DNA of 64,000 bases from Pseudomonas sp. LFM046 (GTDB lineage Bacteria; Pseudomonadota; Gammaproteobacteria; Pseudomonadales; Pseudomonadaceae): the NCBI RefSeq assembly GCF_000949385.2, contig NZ_JYKO02000001.1, positions 4,829,840-4,893,839 of the forward strand, read 5' to 3'. The notes beneath the pieces were generated by a model. The model had not been told where the DNA came from and ran no database searches. It saw only the letters and a list, made by a program, of their open reading frames with translations. Of the stretch, positions 58,393 through 64,000 are shown piece by piece; within the stretch, counting starts at the first letter, position 1; every line of letters begins with the position of its first letter. A program made the position numbers and the translations under genes.

Positions 58393-60102
58393 ATGCGCGC
58401 AGAATCGGGCCTCCTGAAAGGTCTAAACCCGAACGTAACGCTGACTTCGATAACGACCGTAATCCTGTTTGTGCTGTTCTGTGCGCTCAAGGATGAAGAG
58501 GCCGCCAAGGCATTCGAATCAGCCTCCACAACCATCCTGAACAACTTCAAGTGGTATTACCTGGCCCTCGTCAGCAGTGTGCTTTGCCTGCTGCTGTACA
58601 TCACCACCAGCCGGTTCGGAAACCTGAAACTCGGCGCCGAGAACGACCAGCCTGAGTTCAGTTTCGCGTCCTGGATCGCCATGCTCTTCAGCGCCGGCAT
58701 GGGGATCGGCCTGATCTTCTGGTCCGTCGCCGAGCCCATGCTGCATTACGCCAGCAACCCGTTCGCCACCGGGCTGACGGATGAAGCGGCAACCGTCTCG
58801 ATGCGGATCACGCTGTTCCACTGGGCGCTTCACCCCTGGGCGATCTTCACCCTGATCGGCCTCGGCATGGCCTACTTCTCCTACCGCAAGGGCTTGCCCC
58901 TGGCGCTTCGCTCACTGCTCTACCCGCTCATCGGCGACCGGATCTATGGATGGATCGGCCACCTCGTCGACATCCTGGGCGTGACGATCACGGCGTTCGG
59001 CGTCTCCCAATCCCTGGGCATGGGCGTCGCGCAGATCAACACCGGGCTCAATGAAGTCTTCGGACTGCCAGTCAGCGTCGGCTTCCAGCTGTCCATCATC
59101 GTCGTCGTCACCATCATCGCGTCCATCTCGCTCCTGGCCGGCCTGTCCAAGGGGATGAAGCGGATTTCCACGCTCAACATGTACATGTCGTTCGGCCTGA
59201 TGCTGGTCGTCCTGGTCATCGGACCGACGCGCTACATCCTGAACCTCATGTTCGAATCCACCGGGGATTACCTGCAGAACCTGCCCGGCCTGAGCCTCTG
59301 GATGGACACCCAGAAGAACGGCGACTGGCAGAACTGGTGGACCGCTTTCTACTGGGCGTGGTGGATGACCTGGGGCCCCTTCGTAGGCCTGTTCATTGCG
59401 CGGATTTCCCGGGGGCGCACCATCCGTGAACTCGTCGTGGGCGCCCTGCTGGTGCCGACGCTGGTCACCATCCTCTGGATGGCCGTGTTCGGTGGTAGCG
59501 CGCTGAAGAGCGAGCAGGATGATCGCCAGCACTACCAGCAAGCGGTCGCCAGCGGTGAGCTGGTCCAGGAGCAGAATTCATACGAAGGCGGTGCCGTTCT
59601 TCAGGCCACCAAGAAGGACCACACCGCCGCCATGTTCACCCTGCTGGGGCAACTGGACAGCCCGGCTGTCGGCGGCGTGCTGTCGGTTCTGGTCTGCCTG
59701 CTGCTCGCCGTGCACTTCGTCACCACCGCTGATGCGGGCACCCAGGTGCTCTGCACCTTGAACGCACTGGGCAGCACCAACCCGCCCCGCTGGATCAGGT
59801 TGCTCTGGTGCGTTCTGGAAGGCGCCATCGCCGGCGGCCTGCTCCTGGCAGGCGGGCTCAAGGCCATGCAAACGGCGAGCATCGTCGTCGCCCTGCCCAT
59901 CGCATTCCTGATGACGGTCATGAGCTACACCCTGATGCGCAGCCTGCGACAGGAACCGACCGGCGACCTGCCCCACCACCCGGGTAGCCGCCTGCCCATT
60001 CATGAGCATTCCCACAGCGGTGCTTCGCATCGACACAGATCGGTAACGGGCGGGGCGACGGTCACCCCGCTGACCGCACGCAAGGCCGGCACCCCATCCT
60101 GA
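58393..60102 (+). CDS. BCCT family transporter 2
   Basis: 569 residues from ATG 58393 (GGGGAC 5 nt upstream; another ATG at 58381 has no such site). Motifs MLFSAGMGIGLIFWSVAEPM near residue 100 and FYWAWWMTWGPFVGLFIARI near 320. It carries an extra hydrophilic loop near 370-420 (DDRQHYQQ...SYEGGAVLQA) and a 45-residue His-rich cytoplasmic tail (HEHSHSGASHRHRS), unlike BCCT 1. Tails of this kind often sense osmolarity. Substrate not determined. Terminator follows. Confidence 0.93.
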   Translation: MRAESGLLKGLNPNVTLTSITTVILFVLFCALKDEEAAKAFESASTTILNNFKWYYLALVSSVLCLLLYITTSRFGNLKLGAENDQPEFSFASWIAMLFSAGMGIGLIFWSVAEPMLHYASNPFATGLTDEAATVSMRITLFHWALHPWAIFTLIGLGMAYFSYRKGLPLALRSLLYPLIGDRIYGWIGHLVDILGVTITAFGVSQSLGMGVAQINTGLNEVFGLPVSVGFQLSIIVVVTIIASISLLAGLSKGMKRISTLNMYMSFGLMLVVLVIGPTRYILNLMFESTGDYLQNLPGLSLWMDTQKNGDWQNWWTAFYWAWWMTWGPFVGLFIARISRGRTIRELVVGALLVPTLVTILWMAVFGGSALKSEQDDRQHYQQAVASGELVQEQNSYEGGAVLQATKKDHTAAMFTLLGQLDSPAVGGVLSVLVCLLLAVHFVTTADAGTQVLCTLNALGSTNPPRWIRLLWCVLEGAIAGGLLLAGGLKAMQTASIVVALPIAFLMTVMSYTLMRSLRQEPTGDLPHHPGSRLPIHEHSHSGASHRHRSVTGGATVTPLTARKAGTPS

Positions 60103-60120
60103 TGGCCTGATGTTCGCCAC

Positions 60121-60148
60121 AAAAAAGCCCCGGACTTCCGGGGCTTTT
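60121..60148 (+). terminator. rho-independent terminator after BCCT 2
   Basis: AAAAAAGCCCCGGA / TCCGGGGCTTTTT-type stem with 3-4 nt loop and T-run. Confidence 0.93.
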
Positions 60149-60299
60149 TCTTTGCAGCGCCACCTCATTCCCCCGACAAAACACGAAGCGCCGCCTCCCC
60201 GACCAGGCCGTGCCGAAGGGCAACCCCCAGTGCGCGCCCCTGAAAACGCTCCCGCCGCCTAAACAATTGAAAGATCACAAAATTATCTAAGCGAAGGGG

Positions 60300-60328
60300 T
60301 TGACAGCCTGCCTGGAGATACGGACAAT
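60300..60328 (+). promoter_or_regulatory. promoter of tRNA-Met
   Basis: TTGACA (60300-60305), 17-bp spacer, GACAAT (60323-60328), 11 bp ahead of the tRNA. The GCGCGCC discriminator is typical of stable-RNA promoters under stringent control. Confidence 0.8.
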
Positions 60329-60339
60329 GCGCGCCACTC

Positions 60340-60416
60340 GGCTACATAGCTCAGTCGGTTAGAGCGCAGCATTCATAATGCTGATGTCCCAGGTTCAAGT
60401 CCCGGTGTAGCCACCA
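60340..60416 (+). tRNA. tRNA-Met (anticodon CAT, elongator)
   Basis: 77 nt with CCA. Acceptor GGCTACA / TGTAGCC, anticodon loop TTCATAA, T-loop TTCAAGT. The acceptor stem is fully paired from position 1, unlike an initiator tRNA. Matches the PA4673.1 site, a known integration target of Pf phages. Confidence 0.95.
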
Positions 60417-60424
60417 TACAAAAC

Positions 60425-60450
60425 AAAGGGTTAGCACAAGCTAACCCTTT
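60425..60450 (+). terminator. hairpin after tRNA-Met
   Basis: Perfect 10-bp stem AAAGGGTTAG / CTAACCCTTT, loop CACAAG, 8 bp past the tRNA. Confidence 0.8.
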
Positions 60451-60459
60451 GTGCTTTCT

Positions 60460-60493
60460 GGGGTAGTCATTGTCCTGATGACTACCCCTTTTT
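60460..60493 (+). terminator. second rho-independent terminator after tRNA-Met
   Basis: Perfect 11-bp stem GGGGTAGTCAT / ATGACTACCCC with 7-nt loop and TTTTTG tail. Confidence 0.88.
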
Positions 60494-60535
60494 GTTTCCG
60501 CTCCTCGCACCCTCCTCCACAGTCACTCGCCGTAC

Positions 60536-61108
60536 TCACTCGCCGTACTGCGCCGTGCAGTGACGGGCCGGCAACGCACAAACCAAGGCCTCGATTTCAG
60601 CAGAGCGCTCGCGAGTACGGCGCAGAAAAATGTTGTCAGGTTCGGAGCCGCCATTACCCGCTTCGCGGCACTCTGCAAACGGGTTTTTCCCAAGCCAGAA
60701 GTCGAAGTGAATCAAATCGGCGTACACCGTCGACAGGCAGTTCCTTTCTTGCCTTATCAGCGAGGGTACGACCTGCGTACGCCGGGTGTGCTCGTAGCGC
60801 TCCCAGGACTCCGCAGTGAATTCGCTGACACGCGGGTTACCCAGACGCTTCACCGTCCCTCGCAGCCTCAACAGCCGCCATTCGGGCTTCCGGAGAAAGC
60901 GACCGCGCCGGTCGCACCAGAGCTCCACCAGGTCCGAAAGGCGTTCATCCAGCGGAATGCCCGTCATCTGCCGCAGGGCGATGAAGTCCGCCTCGTACCG
61001 CTCAGCGTCCTCACGGGAGGCGAAGCCAGATTTGCAAATGCGCCTCCCGTCCTGGCCGTTCTCGTAAAAGTCTGCCAACCACCCTTCGCCCTCCCGACGA
61101 ACTGTCAT
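60536..61108 (-). pseudogene. truncated phage integrase (N-terminal part only)
   Basis: 190 residues from ATG 61108 with GGAGG upstream. The N-terminus MTVRREGEGWLADFYENG is the arm-type DNA-binding start of tyrosine-integrase phages, and residues 60-165 look like the SAM-like core-binding domain. Full-length relatives have about 320-340 residues; the catalytic domain with R..H-x-x-R..Y is missing, and the frame ends in RHCTAQYGE then stop. An exact tandem duplication (60525-60549) lies at the break. It cannot recombine on its own. Confidence 0.75.
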
Positions 61109-61140
61109 GCCATCCTCCTTGGTGCGCCGCACTCATCCGT

Positions 61141-61177
61141 CTGCCGGGCGATCATCTCAACGCTCGACGCCCGGCAG
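61141..61177. promoter_or_regulatory. perfect 10-bp inverted repeat (possible phage packaging or origin hairpin)
   Basis: CTGCCGGGCG (61141-61150) / CGCCCGGCAG (61168-61177), 17-nt loop, in the 166-bp gap between integrase remnant and membrane gene. Filamentous phages carry stable intergenic hairpins as origins and packaging signals; this fits but is not diagnostic. Confidence 0.4.
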
Positions 61178-61274
61178 GGTCCTTCTCTTAGAAATTCATC
61201 GTCATTTTCCCCTCCCTCACCGTGCTTCATCCAAAACCTGCTCTATAGAGGCCCTGAGTCCCGCAACCCAAGGC

Positions 61275-61448
61275 TCAATCCAGTCCAACCGTCAGCAACA
61301 ACAACTCCAGCGCGACCACCGTGAACAGCATGTTCTCGATCCAGCGCCAGAGCCTGGCCGGCTCCCGTTCAATGCCTTTCTGATCATGGCGATAAATGAA
61401 CGTCGCCATGGCCAAGGCCGGAAAAAGCGCAAGCAGCACGTCCGCCAT
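61275..61448 (-). CDS. small membrane protein of the prophage remnant
   Basis: 57 residues from ATG 61448 with AAAGGA upstream. Two hydrophobic segments (ADVLLALFPALAMATFI and MLFTVVALELLLLTVGL) separated by a basic loop RHDQKGIEREPARLWR. Size and layout fit small phage or coat-assembly proteins. No specific family recognised. Confidence 0.55.
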   Translation of the reverse strand: MADVLLALFPALAMATFIYRHDQKGIEREPARLWRWIENMLFTVVALELLLLTVGLD

Positions 61449-61543
61449 ATTCCTTTTATCCCTGTTCAAAATGCTTCCCGCTCAAGACGAACGCGCCCCT
61501 CGGTGACTGCACCGTGATCGCCAAACAACAAACATGAGCCTGG

Positions 61544-61900
61544 TTATCGAAGGGACGGCACCTGGCCTACTTCGGCCGTACCGTCACCCGGCCGATCCGC
61601 ACACGTGCGCCGCCAGGAACAGCGGGCCAGCACTTCGGCACGCGGCGGCCGTACGGGGACATAACGCAGATAGATTCCCGGCCCCTCCGGCAGACCGCGC
61701 ATATCGATGGAAACCGACCCCACGCAAATGGCGGCCTGCGGGTAACGGCCGGACGGCCCCCTGAAAGGGGCCCTTCGATGGTGCGTCAGGATCAGCACCG
61801 ACCTGGACATGCCGCGAGGGGCCTTGTACAGCAGGCAGAGCAACCTCAGCCCCGGACTCAGCAGGGCTTTGGAAAAGCGACGACCCACAGCCTCATTCAT
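61544..61900 (-). CDS. hypothetical protein overlapping the Xis-like gene
   Basis: 118 residues. Its ATG overlaps the end of the Xis-like gene (GATGAATGA: that gene stops in TGA), giving translational coupling and supporting it as real. Arg- and Pro-rich, with HHRRAPFRGPSGRYPQAAIC and RYVPVRPPRAEVL; no recognised domain. The composition is also what a spurious GC-rich frame would give, so confidence is moderate. Confidence 0.5.
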   Translation of the reverse strand: MNEAVGRRFSKALLSPGLRLLCLLYKAPRGMSRSVLILTHHRRAPFRGPSGRYPQAAICVGSVSIDMRGLPEGPGIYLRYVPVRPPRAEVLARCSWRRTCADRPGDGTAEVGQVPSLR

Positions 61901-62165
61901 CGGCGTAATCCCCCGCGCTGAACACCGTCTTGCCGTCGTCCAGGTCCCTGCGCAGACGGTGCAGGTTGATGACGCGGCGGCGGCCGATCTTCACCGTCGG
62001 CAACGTGGCCGACTCTACCCAGCCGCGCACTACGTCCTCGGTGATCTGCTCGATGCCCAGCATTCGCGCCAGCGCGAGCTGCGAGCAGAAAGGTGGGTCG
62101 CGGAAATCGGGGGTACGATCATTCGGATAATCGAGCGAAACCCTCGTTACACCAGACTGTTCCAT
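61893..62165 (-). CDS. Xis-like / excisionase-type DNA-binding protein
   Basis: 90 residues, start ATG 62165. Small winged-helix pattern: QLALARMLGIEQITEDVVRG then WVESATLPTVKIGRRRVINL and HRLRRDL. The recognition wing W-x-E-x-x-x-L-P-T-V-K-I-G-R-R-R is typical of the MerR/Xis-like proteins in Pf-type prophages. It is divergent from a repressor-like gene, the same arrangement as xisF/pf4r in Pf4. It probably controls excision or phage promoters. Confidence 0.7.
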   Translation of the reverse strand: MEQSGVTRVSLDYPNDRTPDFRDPPFCSQLALARMLGIEQITEDVVRGWVESATLPTVKIGRRRVINLHRLRRDLDDGKTVFSAGDYADE

Positions 62166-62213
62166 ACAATGTCCCTATAATCGCGTCCAAGCATTGGAAT
62201 AACCATGTATCAA

Positions 62214-62264
62214 TTACACGTTTAGGTTACACGCAAAATATACATAAAGGCTAAGCGACCTAAA
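62214..62264. promoter_or_regulatory. operator repeats between Xis-like and repressor-like genes
   Basis: Direct repeats TTACACG at 62214-62220 and 62227-62233, 13 bp apart. Inverted pair TTTAGGT (62221-62227) / ACCTAAA (62258-62264). AT-rich, with TATAAT-like strings on both strands. Candidate site for a repressor switch. Confidence 0.5.
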
Positions 62265-62289
62265 TGTAGGAAAATTCTGGGAAGAATGT

Positions 62290-62562
62290 ATGAATGAGGG
62301 AGTTACAAAGCGCGGGCTTAAGCTGTTAGAGATGGCAAGCATCACGGAGCTATCCGAGGCCGGTAGCACCGGATATGTACGCTGGCAGAATATTAAACGC
62401 GGACGCGCCAGGCTTGGAGCCGATGAGATTGGGATTCTTGTGGCAGTTTTCCCACAATATCGCTGGTGGCTTATTTCTGGAGAAGTAATGCCGGAGAAAG
62501 GCCAAACGAGCCCAGAATACGACGAGGCCCATCGAAACTTGCCCAATCAGACTGCGGGATAG
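62290..62562 (+). CDS. phage repressor-like DNA-binding protein
   Basis: 90 residues from ATG 62290 (GGAAGA upstream). Helix-turn-helix-like region GVTKRGLKLLEMASITELSE, then STGYVRWQNIKRGRARLGAD and QYRWWLISGEVMPEKGQTSPEY. The last string occurs in small Pseudomonas phage repressors (repressor C type) as I recall them. Divergent from the Xis-like gene, with the operator repeats in between. Base composition is lower in GC than the core genome. Confidence 0.6.
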   Translation: MNEGVTKRGLKLLEMASITELSEAGSTGYVRWQNIKRGRARLGADEIGILVAVFPQYRWWLISGEVMPEKGQTSPEYDEAHRNLPNQTAG

Positions 62563-62813
62563 CGATCACTAAGGAAGTAGCTAGGCGCTGGTACGCCCGA
62601 AAAAAATGAAATAAGCAAGTGAGCGAAGGATACTCGACGGCATGATTTATTAGCCATGCCCATTATTACTGCAATTACAAATTTATTTCAACTTAGTCAA
62701 GACAGCTCATATTACCAATCAAAAAACAGGGCACCTGCCAGTTTTTCTTGAGTAACCACAGGTAGCAATGACTTATAAATCGCTTAAAGCCATTGCCACC
62801 CCTAACTGCTCAG

Positions 62814-63716
62814 CTATTCCCTTCTCAAAACATCCGCTCCAACCCTTCCATCCCATCCCAATAACGACTGATAGAGTTGCGTTTTAGAGAACTCAACGAA
62901 ATCGAAAGACAACGAAAGCGCAGACTCAACGGAATCAGGACCGCTTAACAATTCGCTAGTGCTATTCAACCCCTTCTTAAGAACCATGAAAAGAACTTCA
63001 GCGACATCGTGCCCATTAACCAACTCCAGCAAAGAGTATCCTTGCCCCTGGACCGAATTATAAGCGGCCAATATATCGACCTGAGAGGCCATACCTGGAC
63101 TTCTGGCCCTAGAATAATCGCAAACGGTTCGAATAAGATCATCAACACCAAGAAAAACAAGGCGTCGGTCACAGATAAATTTCTTAAACTTAATCCTATT
63201 CCCCTCCGGATTTTCTGGCTTAAACAACAGACCTAAGCCATACCTCTTACTCGCATATCTAAGACAAGCTATGGGGAGACAAAGATTATAAACCAAATCC
63301 CTTATAGAGCATCCTCTTGAACGTTGAAAGTCATCGACCTTCTCTCTGGCCGACACCACATCCAAGAAGGCGTACAGGGCATCACTATTAAAAATCATAA
63401 CCTCTGAATCATGATGATCTGTCACAAAAACATCATCAGAGTACTGAGGATCGTACTTTCCGTTACCAGGAATCCTAAGAAAATCAGCGTCTCTGACACC
63501 GAGCTTCTCATTGAAGCCTCGCTGATTAAGAATTGCAAAAACTTGACGCTGCAAATACTTTCCGAAAGTTTGAATTAGCCGTGTTCTTTCACGATCAAAA
63601 AATTTGCTGTAAAGCCTTAAATCCTTCACACCCTCAACAAGGACAAAATGCCCCTTAAAATCAACAGACTGCATTATAGAATTGGCTATTCTATCCGGGG
63701 ATATATGCTTCTCCAC
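62814..63716 (-). CDS. DUF4435 (TOPRIM nuclease) protein, AriB-like component of PARIS defence
   Basis: 300 residues. TOPRIM acidic residues are visible: Glu28 in HFVLVEGVKDLRLY (E28, D32) and the D-x-D pair Asp76/Asp78 in LGVRDADFLRI. DUF4435 string VFVTDHHDSEVMIFNSDAL follows near 96-114. In PARIS, AriB (DUF4435) is a toxin released by the AriA ATPase on sensing phage anti-restriction proteins, and cleaves tRNA. Its gene follows the ATPase gene on the same strand, ending 1 bp before this start region. Markedly AT-rich relative to the core, so acquired. Confidence 0.85.
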   Translation of the reverse strand: MEKHISPDRIANSIMQSVDFKGHFVLVEGVKDLRLYSKFFDRERTRLIQTFGKYLQRQVFAILNQRGFNEKLGVRDADFLRIPGNGKYDPQYSDDVFVTDHHDSEVMIFNSDALYAFLDVVSAREKVDDFQRSRGCSIRDLVYNLCLPIACLRYASKRYGLGLLFKPENPEGNRIKFKKFICDRRLVFLGVDDLIRTVCDYSRARSPGMASQVDILAAYNSVQGQGYSLLELVNGHDVAEVLFMVLKKGLNSTSELLSGPDSVESALSLSFDFVEFSKTQLYQSLLGWDGRVGADVLRRE

Positions 63717-64000
63717 TCACTCAACCCCCACCAATTCCACTTTCAGATCCCAGTTCTCAGAGATAATGTCCGGCGAGTGCGTAGCGATAACTGCAGATAT
63801 CCCATTCATGGCAGCAACTTCCTTCAAATCATTAATAAACTTATTCTGCCAAGATATATGCAGGGAAAGCTCCGGCTCATCAACCAGAACCAAATCTCCA
63901 ACCTTAGAATTGAAGATCAGCTTATAGAACAACACCAGCTCGTGTTGCTCTCCCGACGAAAGTTTAGAATGCGGAATCTTCGCATATGTTCCGTCATCAA
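63717..64000 (-). CDS. AAA/ABC-type ATPase, C-terminal part (AriA-like), cut by window edge
   Basis: The last 93 residues are visible. ABC signature KLSSGEQHELVLFYKLIF, Walker B DLVLVDEPELSLHISWQ with a catalytic Glu, and H-loop AVIATHSPDII. This is the AAA_15/AAA_21 type ATPase that precedes DUF4435 in PARIS (AriA). The N-terminus with Walker A lies outside the window. The stop codon abuts the start of the DUF4435 gene, so both are translated from one mRNA. OLD-type or Septu-like ATPases are alternatives if the upstream part differs. Confidence 0.85.
   Translation of the reverse strand, partial: DDGTYAKIPHSKLSSGEQHELVLFYKLIFNSKVGDLVLVDEPELSLHISWQNKFINDLKEVAAMNGISAVIATHSPDIISENWDLKVELVGVE

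Larger units (their letters stand above)
60417..62562. mobile_element. decayed Pf-like (filamentous) prophage remnant at tRNA-Met
   Basis: Directly after tRNA-Met: truncated integrase, small membrane protein, overlapping hypothetical gene, Xis-like DNA-binding gene and divergent repressor-like gene. This is the integrase-end/regulator-end content of a Pf prophage, without structural, zot-like or replication genes. The right limit is not known; I found no second copy of the tRNA 3' end within the window. Confidence 0.6.

Noticed and set aside
60536-61132. The integrase frame as a complete functional gene
   Set aside because: It lacks the catalytic R-H-R-Y domain and is about 60% of normal length, so it is called a remnant.
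62563-62813. A small gene or RNA in the 251-bp AT-rich gap before the DUF4435 gene
   Set aside because: No open frame with a ribosome binding site; only a weak GGC-ACCT-GCC hairpin followed by T's near 62730. Nothing supportable.

Overview
This window is chromosomal DNA from a high-GC gammaproteobacterium, almost certainly a Pseudomonas. From about 13.3 kb to 56.3 kb the gene content and order follow what I remember of P. aeruginosa PAO1 PA4626-PA4673: hprA, rsmC, lysP, a GDT1 family exporter, an M48 protease, a chemoreceptor, mqo, upp-uraA, hemH, phr, pagL, murI-moeB-prmC-prfA-hemA, lolB-ispE, tRNA-Gln, prs, rplY, pth and ychF. I remember cupE fimbrial genes between uraA and hemH in PAO1; they are absent here, so this is probably another species of the genus. 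Locus correspondences come from memory and were not searched.

Layout. (1) 1-11 kb: a catabolic or lipid module on the minus strand with a hydrolase fragment, a MalT-like LuxR regulator, a DUF1302/DUF1329 envelope pair and an acyl-CoA ligase, plus a divergent thiolase. (2) 11-20 kb: small-molecule transport and metabolism, with an MFS/AraC divergent pair, a LysE exporter, hprA, rsmC, lysP, and a manganese-type yybP-ykoY riboswitch ahead of a GDT1 exporter. (3) 20-38 kb: M48 lipoprotein protease, a dCache chemoreceptor with a FliA-like promoter, an SRAP protein lacking its catalytic Cys2, small conserved proteins, mqo, a SulP transporter, purine and pyrimidine salvage (hpt-like, upp, uraA) and hemH. 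(4) 38-44 kb: a probable light- and DNA-damage-linked cluster (TIGR01777 protein, FAD oxidoreductase, DUF523/DUF1722 protein, class II LitR-like MerR regulator, photolyase). Three pairs of TGTACA-type sites, each pair 18 bp apart, lie in its two intergenic regions. (5) 43.8-56.3 kb: housekeeping core (pagL, murI to hemA, TPR lipoprotein, lolB, ispE, two tandem tRNA-Gln, prs, rplY, pth, ychF). (6) 56.3-60.1 kb: two divergent BCCT osmolyte transporters between ychF and tRNA-Met.

(7) 60.3-64.0 kb: tRNA-Met followed by an accessory region. It holds a truncated integrase, a small membrane protein, an overlapping hypothetical gene, an Xis-like DNA-binding protein and a divergent repressor-like gene. 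Together these look like a decayed Pf-type (filamentous phage) prophage. The last 1.4 kb is visibly AT-rich and encodes a DUF4435/TOPRIM protein and the C-terminus of an ABC-type AAA ATPase. This is the AriB/AriA arrangement of PARIS anti-phage defence, running off the window edge.

Most promising leads: the PARIS-like pair at the right end, the 18-bp-phased operators of the photolyase cluster, the Cys2-less SRAP protein, and the riboswitch with a long expression platform. Limits: all calls are by reading; no homology search, folding or HMM was run.
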